In this document: positions 46,503 to 55,374 of the stretch, in pieces
Numbering within the stretch: position 1 is the first letter of the stretch
How the letters are laid out: each line of letters opens with the position of its first letter
Assembly (NCBI RefSeq): GCF_001854405.1
Contig: NZ_CP017718.1
Location: forward strand, 2,852,001-2,916,000
Source: Hyphomonas sp. Mor2
GTDB lineage: Bacteria > Pseudomonadota > Alphaproteobacteria > Caulobacterales > Hyphomonadaceae
Length of the DNA stretch: 64,000 bases
Direction: 5' to 3'
Made by a program: the position numbers and the translations under genes
Notes under the pieces: model-generated
What the model saw: only the letters and a program-made list of their open reading frames with translations
Told to the model about the DNA's origin: nothing
The model's database searches: none

Positions 46503-47497
46503 GCGTCTATTCCGGCTGCCTTGGCAAGGTCGGCAAGCGGTGTTTCCGGGCGCGGACCATAGTGAGAAATGACTTCCGCCGCCGCGATGTGCCCGAGATG
46601 GGCGCAGGTCGCCAGTGGCAAGCCGCGCGACACACCAAACAGGAATCCGGCCGCGTACTGATCGCCTGCGCCGGTCGTATCAACCACTTCTCGGACAGGT
46701 TCAGCTGGAACAGTGATCGGATCGCCATCGCCGATCACGACTGACCCTTTTTCGCCGCGCGTCACGGCCGCGAAGCCGGTTTCGGTGCGCAACTGCTCCA
46801 CCGCCGCATCAAAATCGCGCGTTTCGTACAGGCTGAGCAGCTCTTCCTCATTGGCGAACAGGATGTCGACCTGCGTGCGGATCAGCTGACGGAAACTGTC
46901 GCGATGGCGATCCACGCAGAAACTATCGGACAGAGTCAGCGAAACCTTCCGACCGGCCGCGTGCGCGATCTCGGCAGCATGTACAAACGCGGCCTTGGCA
47001 ACGTCCTTATCGAACAGATAGCCTTCCAGATAGAGAATGCCGCCAGCCTCAACGGTGGCGCGGTCCACATCCGCCGGAGAGAATTCGACCGAGGCGCCAA
47101 GAAATGTGTTCATGCTGCGCTTGCCATCCGGCGTCACGAAGATGATCGAACGCGCCGTTGCCGGACCATCCTTGAGTGGCGCCGTGGGGAACGGTACACC
47201 GACTTGCTCCATATCCGTCTTGAAGACCTGGCCCAGACGGTCATCGGCAACCTTGCCGATATAAGCTGCTTTCCCGCCAAGACTGGCAATCCCGGCAATC
47301 GTGTTGGCACCTGAACCGCCAGACGTCTCGAGGGCGTCGACGGATGCCTTGGTCAAGGCATCGGCGCGATCTTCTTCGATCAGGTTCATCGCATCCTTGT
47401 TGATGCCCCACTCAGCCAGGAAAGCGTCATCCTGTCTGGAGATCACATCGACAATCGCATTGCCCAGGCCCACCACATCATAAAGCGTTGCCGTCAT
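46499..47497 (-). CDS. PfkB-family sugar/adenosine kinase
   Basis: 332 residues from ATG 47497 (GAGGG nine bases upstream). SGGSGANTIAGIASLGG is the N-terminal substrate signature and DTTGAGDQYAAGFLFG the C-terminal one, with the GAGD anion hole and catalytic Asp. Closest in pattern to adenosine/ribokinase-like enzymes of alphaproteobacteria. It phosphorylates a nucleoside or sugar. It is divergent from the ATP-grasp gene. Confidence 0.86.
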   Translation of the reverse strand: MTATLYDVVGLGNAIVDVISRQDDAFLAEWGINKDAMNLIEEDRADALTKASVDALETSGGSGANTIAGIASLGGKAAYIGKVADDRLGQVFKTDMEQVGVPFPTAPLKDGPATARSIIFVTPDGKRSMNTFLGASVEFSPADVDRATVEAGGILYLEGYLFDKDVAKAAFVHAAEIAHAAGRKVSLTLSDSFCVDRHRDSFRQLIRTQVDILFANEEELLSLYETRDFDAAVEQLRTETGFAAVTRGEKGSVVIGDGDPITVPAEPVREVVDTTGAGDQYAAGFLFGVSRGLPLATCAHLGHIAAAEVISHYGPRPETPLADLAKAAGIDA

Positions 47498-47595
47498 TGA
47501 AAATATCCCTCGGAAATCCCGCACCAAACGCGCTTCGGCGCGTGTGCCAGATACAAGGTGTAGACGCAACCATTATGGCCAGTTATGGCGGGGCT

Positions 47596-48468
47596 ATGCG
47601 CCAGATTGCCTACCTTTCGTCCAAGAAAACCCTGCCCGGTTCGCCCATGCGCCGATCGGATGCGTTTGAGCATGACCGCATGATGGCAGCTCTGCGTCCC
47701 CCTTTTGACGCGCTCGACATGAGCGTTCACGATGTCGATTGGGCGGACCCGTCTCAGGACTGGGCCAGCTATGATGCCGCCATCATTGGGACGACCTGGG
47801 ACTATTGGGATTATGCAGAACAGTTTCTCGAGACGCTGACGCGGATTGAGCAAGAAACCCGCCTGTTCAACTCCGCCGCACAGGTACGTTGGAACAGCCA
47901 CAAGGGGTATTTGAAGGACCTTGAACAGAAAGGCGCGCGGCTGATCCCGACCTTGTGGATCGATCGCATGGATGACGCACAATACGCAGACGCTTTTGAG
48001 CAGCTCGGCAGTGAGGACCTGGTCTTCAAGCGTCAGGTCGGGGCTGGCGCGGACGGGCAATACAGGCTCTCGCCGACCGATCCACGACCCGACATGCCGC
48101 ACCCGATGATGGTGCAACCTTTCCTGTCGATGATTCAGGAAGAAGGCGAGTATAGTTTCATCTTTATCGACGGTGATTTCTCTCACGCCCTGCTGAAGCA
48201 AGCCAAGGCTGGCGACTATCGAATACAGTCCACATATGGCGGGCGGGAAACGGCGATCCTTCCAGGCACGGATGATCTTGCCGAGGCTGCGCGCGTCCTC
48301 GAGACGCTGGACGAAAAACCCCTCTATGCTCGCGTCGACATGCTGCGCGGTGAGGATGGCAGATTGCTACTGATGGAGCTCGAGCTGATCGAGCCTTATC
48401 TCTATCCCTTGGAGGGACCTGCCCTGGGCCCGATGATGGCAGACGCCATCAATACAAGATTGGCCTAA
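47596..48468 (+). CDS. ATP-grasp domain protein, RimK/glutathione-synthetase-like
   Basis: 290 residues from ATG 47596 (GCGGGG just upstream; the frame opens at 47488 but overlaps the kinase start). ATP-grasp features: NSHKGYLKDLEQKG, LVFKRQVGAGADGQYRL, and LLLMELELIEPYLYP near the end as metal-binding residues. It resembles RimK-like ligases, including the cycloserine-type DcsG group. It would join a carboxylate to an amine using ATP; substrates unknown. Confidence 0.75.
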   Translation: MRQIAYLSSKKTLPGSPMRRSDAFEHDRMMAALRPPFDALDMSVHDVDWADPSQDWASYDAAIIGTTWDYWDYAEQFLETLTRIEQETRLFNSAAQVRWNSHKGYLKDLEQKGARLIPTLWIDRMDDAQYADAFEQLGSEDLVFKRQVGAGADGQYRLSPTDPRPDMPHPMMVQPFLSMIQEEGEYSFIFIDGDFSHALLKQAKAGDYRIQSTYGGRETAILPGTDDLAEAARVLETLDEKPLYARVDMLRGEDGRLLLMELELIEPYLYPLEGPALGPMMADAINTRLA

Positions 48469-49229
48469 CGCGCCGCCGCATAGAAGGCGATCGCGGCCGC
48501 GTTCGACACATTGAGGCTTTCCATTTCAGACGAGATCGGGATGCGAGCGAGTTCCGCGCAGGCCTTCGCCACGCCGGGCCGCAGCCCGGGGCCTTCCGCG
48601 CCGAGCACAATGGCCAGCTTATCTGCTCCAGACACCGCCGCCTCAATCGTCGCCGTGCCGGCTCCGGCGAGGCCGACCGTGTGATAGCCGGCATCGTTCA
48701 GAGCCTCGAGCGTGCGGGAAACATTCACCACTCTGCACTCTTGTACGGTTTCTATTGCACCAACAGCAGACTTCGCCACGATACCCGTCATTGCTGGGGC
48801 GTTGCGGGTTTGCAGAATGAGCGCACCGAAGCCAAACGCCGCCGCAGAGCGAAAAATCGCACCGAGATTGTGTGGATCACTGACCTGATCGAGCACCGCA
48901 ACGCGCTGGAGTCCGGCGCCAATTAATTCGTCCAGATGTACAGGTTCGAGGGGCTCAAAGTGCGCCGCAAGACCCTGGTGAACAGCGTCGCGCGGCAGCA
49001 AGGCCTCAATCGCGCCGGGCTCCACTACTTCCCCGCGACCGCCCTGATCGCCAAGCCGCGACAACCCATTGCGCGTACCGATCAACCGCTTCATTCGCCG
49101 GCTCGGATTGGCCAGAGCCGCGCTCACAGCATGCACGCCCCAAAGCCAGTTTTCGCCGCTACCCTGCGGGCGGCGAGACATTTTTCGCTTGTGTGAATTA
49201 GGACGGTTGCGTGGGCGGGGCTTGCTCAT
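48465..49229 (-). CDS. rlmB: SpoU/TrmH-family 2'-O-ribose RNA methyltransferase
   Basis: 254 residues. A basic N-terminus and an L30e-like substrate domain are followed by a SPOUT knot: LDQVSDPHNLGAIFRSA, VLGAEGPGLRPG and IPISSEMESLNVSNAAAIAFY. RlmB methylates G2251 of 23S rRNA in E. coli; a tRNA target is possible but the pattern is RlmB-like. It is divergent from the tRNA-Tyr gene and overlaps the ATP-grasp gene end by 4 bases. Confidence 0.87.
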   Translation of the reverse strand: MSKPRPRNRPNSHKRKMSRRPQGSGENWLWGVHAVSAALANPSRRMKRLIGTRNGLSRLGDQGGRGEVVEPGAIEALLPRDAVHQGLAAHFEPLEPVHLDELIGAGLQRVAVLDQVSDPHNLGAIFRSAAAFGFGALILQTRNAPAMTGIVAKSAVGAIETVQECRVVNVSRTLEALNDAGYHTVGLAGAGTATIEAAVSGADKLAIVLGAEGPGLRPGVAKACAELARIPISSEMESLNVSNAAAIAFYAAAR

Positions 49230-49324
49230 TATAAGGCCGGTTTCCGGTTGAAGGCTGGACGGGCTAAGCCCCCCTTCTGACGGTCGGAAACAGCGACGTC
49301 AAATGGCGTTGTGCAAGACCCTTC

Positions 49325-49409
49325 GGAGGGGTGGGAGAGTGGTTAAATCCACCAGACTGTAAATCTGGCCGCTTTGCGTACACTGGTTCGAATCCAGTCC
49401 CCTCCACCA
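49325..49409 (+). tRNA. tRNA-Tyr (anticodon GTA)
   Basis: 85 bases with encoded CCA. Acceptor GGAGGGG pairs with CCCCTCC, the anticodon stem-loop CCAGA-CTGTAAA-TCTGG gives GTA, a class II variable arm is present, and the T arm is CTGGTTCGAATCCAG. It is 48 bases before tRNA-Gly, probably one transcript. Confidence 0.96.
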
Positions 49410-49457
49410 CTTGCACAATTCCTGAGACAGGCCCATCTTAGGGTTTCGCACCCGTGA

Positions 49458-49531
49458 GCGGGTATAGCATAGTGGTAATGCACCAGCCTTCCAAGCTGTG
49501 TAGCTCGGTTCGATTCCGTGTACCCGCTCCA
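49458..49531 (+). tRNA. tRNA-Gly (anticodon TCC)
   Basis: 74 bases with encoded CCA. Acceptor GCGGGTA pairs with TACCCGC, the anticodon loop is CTTCCAA (TCC, reads GGA/GGG), discriminator T. A T-rich stretch follows (CTTTTTCTACTTTT), likely stopping transcription near the convergent kynU end. Confidence 0.96.
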
Positions 49532-49538
49532 ACTTTTT

Positions 49539-50639
49539 CTACTTTTGACCTTTGATGAGCGCCTCAAGAAGGTGATCAATGTCACTGGCGTCGGTGTAGC
49601 CATGTACGGAGAATCGAAACCCCGGCTCGCGTTCATCACAGCAAATTTTGCTGTCCTGGATCGTCTGACGAAATCGCATTCGGTCCGGCGGGTCGACGAC
49701 GAAAGTGCCTCCGCGCGCCTTTGAGTCGCGTGGGGATTGCAATATCTCCGGCGGAACCGCGGCGCATAACTGGTCAAGATGCATCTGAATCCGCGTCTGG
49801 ACCGGCTCAATTCCCAGTTTCTGCCACACATCCATCGCCGCATTCGCGAGCACAAACGGAGCCGGCGACGGCGTGCCGCCAAGGAAGCGCATTGCGGACT
49901 CGGCATAGCGAAACCTGTGAATGTCCATTTCGAATGGCGCCTCATGCGAGAACCATCCAACATCCAGCGGCCGACACGTCTCGATCATCTCATCCGAGGC
50001 GTAGAGAAAGCAGGCGCCAGGGCCAAAGCAGAGGAATTTGACACCGGTTCCGAGGGCAAAATCCGGCTGCCACCTGTTGAACTCGATAGGAATTGCACCG
50101 GCGGACTGGGCCACATCAACGACGCTGATTGCGCCTCGCGCCCTGGCCAAGGTACAAAGCTCCGCGACCGGGGCGAGCTTTGATGTGTTCGAGTAAGCAT
50201 GCGTGATCAGTACGATGCCGACACTGTCGTCCCATGCATCGGTCCAGGCGTTCATGTCGGTCACGTCGCCGTCCATGAACCTCACACGGAAGCCCGTCCG
50301 CTCGGCTTGTTTGAGCACAAAGCCGATGGATGGAAAATCTTCGACCGAGCAAAGGATCGTGGTTTTGTCTCCGCGGTCCGGAAGCCCGTAGAGCAGTTTG
50401 GTCAGGCCGCTCGAGACATTGGTTTGCGGACAGAGATTGCGCGCCGGACAGCCAAACAATTCGCCAAGGCGGTCCCGGAAGGACTCGAGCGCATCCAGCC
50501 AACCCGGCCAGGCATCGCCGCCTTTGGTTTTCCACGGATCAAAATACGTTTGCTGCAAATGATCGGGCGCGGTCCTGGGCAGACACCCAACCGAATGCGA
50601 GAGGAAATAATTATCGGGAACGTTGAAAAATTCACGCAT
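49539..50639 (-). CDS. kynU: Kynureninase-like PLP enzyme
   Basis: 366 residues from ATG 50639. Fold-type I PLP enzyme of the class V group: Asp175 in SVVDVAQSAG and PLP Lys201 in GTGVKFLCFGPG, followed by the FRFSVHGYTDASDI end. Kynureninase cleaves kynurenine to anthranilate and alanine. The direct link to the tryptophan dioxygenase gene (8-base overlap) supports that call, though at 366 residues it is shorter than typical KynU and a cysteine-desulfurase-like role is not excluded. Confidence 0.75.
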   Translation of the reverse strand: MREFFNVPDNYFLSHSVGCLPRTAPDHLQQTYFDPWKTKGGDAWPGWLDALESFRDRLGELFGCPARNLCPQTNVSSGLTKLLYGLPDRGDKTTILCSVEDFPSIGFVLKQAERTGFRVRFMDGDVTDMNAWTDAWDDSVGIVLITHAYSNTSKLAPVAELCTLARARGAISVVDVAQSAGAIPIEFNRWQPDFALGTGVKFLCFGPGACFLYASDEMIETCRPLDVGWFSHEAPFEMDIHRFRYAESAMRFLGGTPSPAPFVLANAAMDVWQKLGIEPVQTRIQMHLDQLCAAVPPEILQSPRDSKARGGTFVVDPPDRMRFRQTIQDSKICCDEREPGFRFSVHGYTDASDIDHLLEALIKGQK

Positions 50640-51381
50640 CCGTTTTCGGCTCAAGCTTGTCGCGTTTGACCCCGTGGGACGCCCCCCAACGATCGGTCAT
50701 CTCAGCGCGAACCTGCCACAGATCGGGAAAGAATTTCTGCTTGAGACCAGAGTTCAGAATCTCGACCGGTCGCCCCTTCAGAGAGTTGGCAGCCACACCG
50801 ATGGAACGATAAATGAGCTGCATGTGGGCGTTGCGGAATTTCTGGAACTGCTCATCAAATTCGGCCAGCGCTTCAGCCATCATATAGGCCTCATCATGGC
50901 GGTATTCGCTATCATAGACTTGTTCCAGCGTCCGCTGGCCGCCCTCCAGATAGACGTCGGTATAAGTCGCCCATAAGTCGGTGGGCATTTTCAGCAAGAC
51001 CCGAAAACCTGGACTTTCCTGGCCACTGCCATTCCCTAGAAGGAGTCGAATCTCCTGATAGTCCTTCGGGGACATGGTCTCCAGAAGCGCCAGCTGCGCG
51101 ATCATCATTTCCTGACAGATATGGACGCGGCGGAACAGAGTCAGCGCCTTCAATGTGCGCCCGGCGCGCATCTCGTCGTCTATGTCGAGCAGCGTTGTGC
51201 CCATGAGCTTCATCCACAACTCTTCGACCTGGTGGACGATCATGAATTGCAACTCGTCGGGATTGCAGAGATCTTCCGGCTCTTTCTGGCAATCGAGCAG
51301 GCGTTCCGTGTTCAGATAGATTTCATAGTCGAGCTGGCCCGCGCCACGCATCATTTCGAGATATTCTTTTCGATTCATCAT
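50632..51381 (-). CDS. kynA: Tryptophan 2,3-dioxygenase
   Basis: 249 residues. Helical haem enzyme that opens the indole ring of tryptophan to N-formylkynurenine. LDYEIYLNTERLLDCQ, ELQFMIVHQVEELWMKLM (distal region) and FRNAHMQLIYRSIG are recognisable TDO blocks, while GNGSGQESPGF is a variant of the usual GSGFQS loop. Thus a divergent family member. It forms a coupled pair with kynU; formamidase is not adjacent. A 31-base inverted repeat lies just before the start. Confidence 0.78.
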   Translation of the reverse strand: MMNRKEYLEMMRGAGQLDYEIYLNTERLLDCQKEPEDLCNPDELQFMIVHQVEELWMKLMGTTLLDIDDEMRAGRTLKALTLFRRVHICQEMMIAQLALLETMSPKDYQEIRLLLGNGSGQESPGFRVLLKMPTDLWATYTDVYLEGGQRTLEQVYDSEYRHDEAYMMAEALAEFDEQFQKFRNAHMQLIYRSIGVAANSLKGRPVEILNSGLKQKFFPDLWQVRAEMTDRWGASHGVKRDKLEPKTDA

Positions 51382-51387
51382 TTCTCT

Positions 51388-51418
51388 CTCTTTTGAATTT
51401 CTGGTGAATTCAAAAGAG
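51388..51418. promoter_or_regulatory. Perfect 12-bp inverted repeat before the dioxygenase gene
   Basis: CTCTTTTGAATT and AATTCAAAAGAG around a 7-base spacer, ending 7 bases before the ATG complement at 51381. It can be an operator or an mRNA hairpin covering the ribosome site (AGAGAGAAATG). Confidence 0.6.
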
Positions 51419-51541
51419 GACTCAGCTGTGCCCTGTGAGCCAATCCCGCAGGACGTGTTGAGCGAGTCGAATGATCGGATTGCGTGGCATGACTCTTCCG
51501 TATCAGCCTACATTCAGTTGGTACAGTTCGGTTTACGGACC

Positions 51542-52870
51542 CTACTTCGGATGACAAACCACTGGCAACCAGGAATAGCCCTTCACGAAGCTGCTTGAGA
51601 CCCGGCTGGGTTCATCAAGGAGTTCCACATGTTCGAATCTGGCGAGAATTTCCTCCCACAGGATCCGTAATTGCAACTCAGCCAGGCGATTTCCGACGCA
51701 GCGATGGATGCCGAAGCCGAAAGACACATGATTTCGCGCCTGTTTTCGGTCGATGATCAGTTTATTCGGGTCCTCGGCCCAGAAGGATTCGTCACGATTG
51801 CCCGAGACGTACCACATCGCCACCTTGTCCCCCTTGCGGATCAGCTTGCCATGCATTTCAACATCTTCAAGCGCGGTGCGGCGCATATAGGCGAGGGGCG
51901 TCTGCCACCGGATAATCTCTGACACCATATTCGGGATCAGACTGTGATCCGCTTTCAATTTCGCATACTGATCCGGAAACTTGTTGAGCGCATAGACGCC
52001 GCCGGACATGGAATTGCGGGTCGTATCATTCCCCCCGATGATCAACAGGATGACATTGCCAAGCAGTTCACGTGGATCCATGTCGCGGGTCGCCGGGCCA
52101 TGTGCCAGCAGGCTCATCAGGTCCCCCGCCGGCTCGGCATTCTTGCGGCCCTGATAAATCTCCCAGAACACCTGCGCACATTGGGTAATCTCCTCGCGCC
52201 ACTGTTCCATCCCACCAGGACAAATGTCCGGGTCGCTGGGATTGGTCGTGACATCGGACCAACGCGTCAGCTCGCGCCGGCGTTCCTGCGGATAATTGAA
52301 CAGGGTGGCCAGCATCATGGCCGTCAATTCGATCGAAACCCTGTCGACCCAATCAAAAGGCTCTCCGACCGGTAGACTATCCAGGACGGCCTGCGTGCGT
52401 TTGCGAATGAGTGGCTCATAGTTCCGCAGCGCTGTCGGGGCGACCGCCGGCTGCGCTGTTTTTCGCTGGGCCGAATGAAGCGGTTCATCCGAAGAAATGA
52501 AACTGCGCGACACCATGCTTTCCGACATGTTGGACAGCGTGATCCCGCCTTGAGAGGAATCAGACGAAAATCTTTTATGGTCGGAGTCTACCGCAACGAT
52601 ATCGCGGTGCCGAGTGATCGACCAATAGGGGCCAAAGAAGCTGTCGGGCGTATAGTGAACCGGATCTTCCTTGCGCAGACGCTCAAACCGATCCCACATC
52701 TTGTTCTGCCGCCAGATCTCTACGTCAGCCAGATCCAAGGTCTCGAGATCAAGCTCGCTGGCTGGCGGGACCGGTGCGCCACGCTCCAGATAGCCTGGAT
52801 AGGATGGCTGGCGGTAGGACAGGACAGGGCGTTCAAGTGTGTTGGGACCCTGATAAAGTGTATCCGCCAT
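51542..52870 (-). CDS. CYP153-type cytochrome P450
   Basis: 442 residues. Haem ligand Cys391 in FGFGIHRCVGNRLAELQLRI, I-helix IGGNDTTRN and the ExxR pair in SEIIRWQ. ERLRKEDPVHY, GPYWSITRH and GGITL match CYP153 alkane/fatty-acid terminal hydroxylases of marine alphaproteobacteria. It needs a ferredoxin and reductase, which are not adjacent. It is upstream of kynA on the same strand with a 160-base gap, so probably not one operon with it. Confidence 0.88.
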   Translation of the reverse strand: MADTLYQGPNTLERPVLSYRQPSYPGYLERGAPVPPASELDLETLDLADVEIWRQNKMWDRFERLRKEDPVHYTPDSFFGPYWSITRHRDIVAVDSDHKRFSSDSSQGGITLSNMSESMVSRSFISSDEPLHSAQRKTAQPAVAPTALRNYEPLIRKRTQAVLDSLPVGEPFDWVDRVSIELTAMMLATLFNYPQERRRELTRWSDVTTNPSDPDICPGGMEQWREEITQCAQVFWEIYQGRKNAEPAGDLMSLLAHGPATRDMDPRELLGNVILLIIGGNDTTRNSMSGGVYALNKFPDQYAKLKADHSLIPNMVSEIIRWQTPLAYMRRTALEDVEMHGKLIRKGDKVAMWYVSGNRDESFWAEDPNKLIIDRKQARNHVSFGFGIHRCVGNRLAELQLRILWEEILARFEHVELLDEPSRVSSSFVKGYSWLPVVCHPK

Positions 52871-53015
52871 GACAATACCTCCAGTCCGCGTTGAATCGAA
52901 TGGAGATAGACTAGGGATTTTTGCGGGGGCGTGAATACGTCTCTCGACGACAACCCGAATGCAACACGAACGAGATGCGCATCCCTTTCGCCATAATCAT
53001 ACTAAATTCAATGAG

Positions 53016-53939
53016 TTAGGAGCGCTTCGCGGTCAATCGCCGGCAGAGCTCGTCCAATTGTTCGAGATCGCCATACTTGATGCGAAGCTCACCGCCTTTC
53101 GCGCCTTGTCGGATATCCACCTTCAGACCCAGCACGCGCGCAAGATCACTTTCCAGCGCCTCGGTGTCGACATCCTTGTCGACCTGATTGACCTTGCTCG
53201 CCACAGTATCGAGGGCGTTGCCATCCTTGAGGCGCTTCACCAAAGCTTCGACTTCACGCACGGACATGGACTTGGCGACGGCCATATCGACGACGGGATC
53301 CGGCTCCTCTGCGCCAAGCGCCGCCCTGGCATGTCCGGCGGAGATACGCCCCTGGCGCAAATGCTCCCGCGAGGACTCGCCGAGGTTCAGAAGGCGCAAT
53401 GTATTGGCGATATGCGCTCGCGACTTCCCGACACTTTCGGCAAGATTTTCCTGCGTCCGCCCAAACCGCTTGATCAGCGCGCCATAGGCCTCCGCCTCCT
53501 CGATCGGGTTGAGGTCTTCGCGCTGGACATTCTCGATGATGCCAACTTCCAGAAGCTGCAATTCGTCCATGTCGCGAACGATGGCCGGGATGGTTGTCAG
53601 GCCGGCCCGCTGTGCGGCGCGCCATCGACGCTCGCCAGCGACGATCTGATACTGATTCGGCGCGTCCGGATCCGGGCGCAGAATGATCGCCTGCAAAACA
53701 CCGCGTTGTTTGATCGATGTCGCGAGTTCATCGAGTTCCTGTTCGGAAAAAGTCCGCCGCGGCTGGGCCGGGTTCGGACGAATGTCCGCGATCTTGTACT
53801 CGTCCACGGGTGATCCGCCGGATCCGGAGGATGGCGCACTCGAAGACTCCTCCGGCGTCGACAGTCCGACGCCCTCCACTTCTCCGATAAGCGCGGACAA
53901 GCCTTTTCCCAGGCGGCTTTGTTTTGCGGGTGGCGTCAT
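53016..53939 (-). CDS. parB: Chromosome partition protein ParB
   Basis: 307 residues. N-terminal KGLSALIGE, PNPAQPRR, the CTPase/arginine-rich box GERRWRAAQRAG, and an HTH with GRTQENLAESVGKSRAHIANTLRLL; the C-terminal dimer domain ends the protein. It loads on parS, slides as a CTP clamp and is moved by ParA. Three perfect parS sites lie 1.4-3.7 kb upstream. It follows parA by 3 bases. Confidence 0.96.
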   Translation of the reverse strand: MTPPAKQSRLGKGLSALIGEVEGVGLSTPEESSSAPSSGSGGSPVDEYKIADIRPNPAQPRRTFSEQELDELATSIKQRGVLQAIILRPDPDAPNQYQIVAGERRWRAAQRAGLTTIPAIVRDMDELQLLEVGIIENVQREDLNPIEEAEAYGALIKRFGRTQENLAESVGKSRAHIANTLRLLNLGESSREHLRQGRISAGHARAALGAEEPDPVVDMAVAKSMSVREVEALVKRLKDGNALDTVASKVNQVDKDVDTEALESDLARVLGLKVDIRQGAKGGELRIKYGDLEQLDELCRRLTAKRS

Positions 53940-53942
53940 GGA

Positions 53943-54755
53943 TTAGGCTCGCAGCGCGCGTTCACGTTTCAGCATTTCAGAGGCAAGACGAATATAGGCC
54001 TCGCTACCGGGACAACGATAATCATAGAGCAAGGCCGGCTTGCCAAAACTTGGCGCTTCAGAAAGACGGACATTTCTCGGGATCACTGTATTATAGACCT
54101 TTGCGCCCAGAACCGAACGTACCTCGTCGGCCACCTGATCGGAGAGATTGTTCCGGCGGTCATACATGGTCAGCACCACACCCTGAATGTCGAGATCCGG
54201 GTTGAGGCCAGAGCGCACCAGTTCGACCGTCTTCAAAAGCTGACTCAATCCCTCAAGCGCCAGGAATTCACACTGCAGCGGCACCAGCAAGGAATCGGCT
54301 GCCGTCATCGCATTTATGGTGAGCGCCGACAGAGACGGCGGGCAATCGATGAGGATATAGTCATACTCGGTGAGACCACGGCCTCCCGCCTCGTCGACAT
54401 ATTTGCGCAAGGCGTTGCGCAGTCGGTAGGACCGATGCGGATCTGTCGAAAGCTCGGTTTCGACGCCCGCGAGATTCTCATCGCCTGGAACGATATCCAG
54501 TCGCGGGACGAGCGTGTTCAAGACCGCGTCGCCCAGAAATTCGTTGTGGACAACCACGTCATACGTCGTCAGCTGACGCTCCGGACGCGTAATTCCGAGC
54601 CCAGTCGAGGCATTTCCCTGCGCATCGAAATCGATGACGAGAACTTTTCGCCCGACCGCGGCGAGCGCGGTTCCGAGATTGATTGAGGTCGTTGTCTTCC
54701 CGACACCGCCTTTCTGATTGGCGATCGCGAGTATGCGTGTATTAGCGTTCGACAC
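53943..54755 (-). CDS. parA: Chromosome partition ATPase ParA
   Basis: 270 residues from a GTG at 54755 with GGAGG five bases upstream. Deviant Walker A KGGVGKTT near residue 16, DFDAQGNAS and DCPPSLS. It binds DNA nonspecifically and moves ParB-parS. The start region overlaps the rsmG end by 14 bases and contains half of a parS sequence. Confidence 0.96.
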   Translation of the reverse strand: MSNANTRILAIANQKGGVGKTTTSINLGTALAAVGRKVLVIDFDAQGNASTGLGITRPERQLTTYDVVVHNEFLGDAVLNTLVPRLDIVPGDENLAGVETELSTDPHRSYRLRNALRKYVDEAGGRGLTEYDYILIDCPPSLSALTINAMTAADSLLVPLQCEFLALEGLSQLLKTVELVRSGLNPDLDIQGVVLTMYDRRNNLSDQVADEVRSVLGAKVYNTVIPRNVRLSEAPSFGKPALLYDYRCPGSEAYIRLASEMLKRERALRA

Positions 54756-55374
54756 GTGAAACCTCCGAGATTTTCAAAACAGCCCCATCCCCACTCACGC
54801 TGGGAATCGCTTCATAGGCGAATCTCCAAGATTCCAGAGCATCCGTCAATTCCTCTTCCCACCGTCTGCCCTTCGGAATCACTCCATAGGCCCCCTGCGC
54901 GAACCAGGGTTCGGCATATGTGATTAATTTTGGCAGCGGCGCGAAGGCGCGCGCCGTTACACAATCGGCATGGACGGGCTTAATCGACTCGACGCGTCCC
55001 TGGATGACTTTAGCGGGCAAATCGGCCGCCTGAATGGCGGCCCGCAGAAAAGCACACTTCTTTCCGACGCTCTCCACTAAGGAGAATTCTGCGCGCGGGT
55101 CCGATGCGCACGCAGCCAGGACCAGGGCCGGAAATCCGGAGCCAGACCCGAGATCAATCGTGTGACCAACCGCCGGAACGTGTGGGACGAGTTGGATCGA
55201 ATCGAGGATGTGACGACGCCAGACGCGTCCGAATTCAGAAGGTCCAATCAGATTGGTCTTGCGCCGCCAGACATCGAGCTCACCCACGATGATCTGGAGC
55301 CGTTCGAGTGTTTCACGTGAAACATCGACATAGTTCTTCAGATCCTCCGGCCCGAATCCATCTTCGTCACGCAT
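54742..55374 (-). CDS. rsmG: 16S rRNA (guanine-N7)-methyltransferase
   Basis: Makes m7G527 in 16S rRNA. About 210 residues from ATG 55374, giving an 8-base overlap with mnmG; an alternative ATG at 55410 adds 12 residues. [32 protein letters not shown] and VTARAFAPL are standard. A perfect parS site (55309-55324) is inside it, encoding VSRET. Confidence 0.92.
   Translation of the reverse strand: MRDEDGFGPEDLKNYVDVSRETLERLQIIVGELDVWRRKTNLIGPSEFGRVWRRHILDSIQLVPHVPAVGHTIDLGSGSGFPALVLAACASDPRAEFSLVESVGKKCAFLRAAIQAADLPAKVIQGRVESIKPVHADCVTARAFAPLPKLITYAEPWFAQGAYGVIPKGRRWEEELTDALESWRFAYEAIPSVSGDGAVLKISEVSRVER
54753..54762. other. Half parS at the rsmG/parA junction
   Basis: CACGTGAAAC matches one side of parS and its centre; the other side is diverged. 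It includes the parA GTG start, with the parA ribosome site beside it. Confidence 0.35.
55309..55324. other. parS site 1 (in rsmG)
   Basis: TGTTTCACGTGAAACA, exact match to the bacterial parS consensus; ParB centromere site. Confidence 0.95.
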
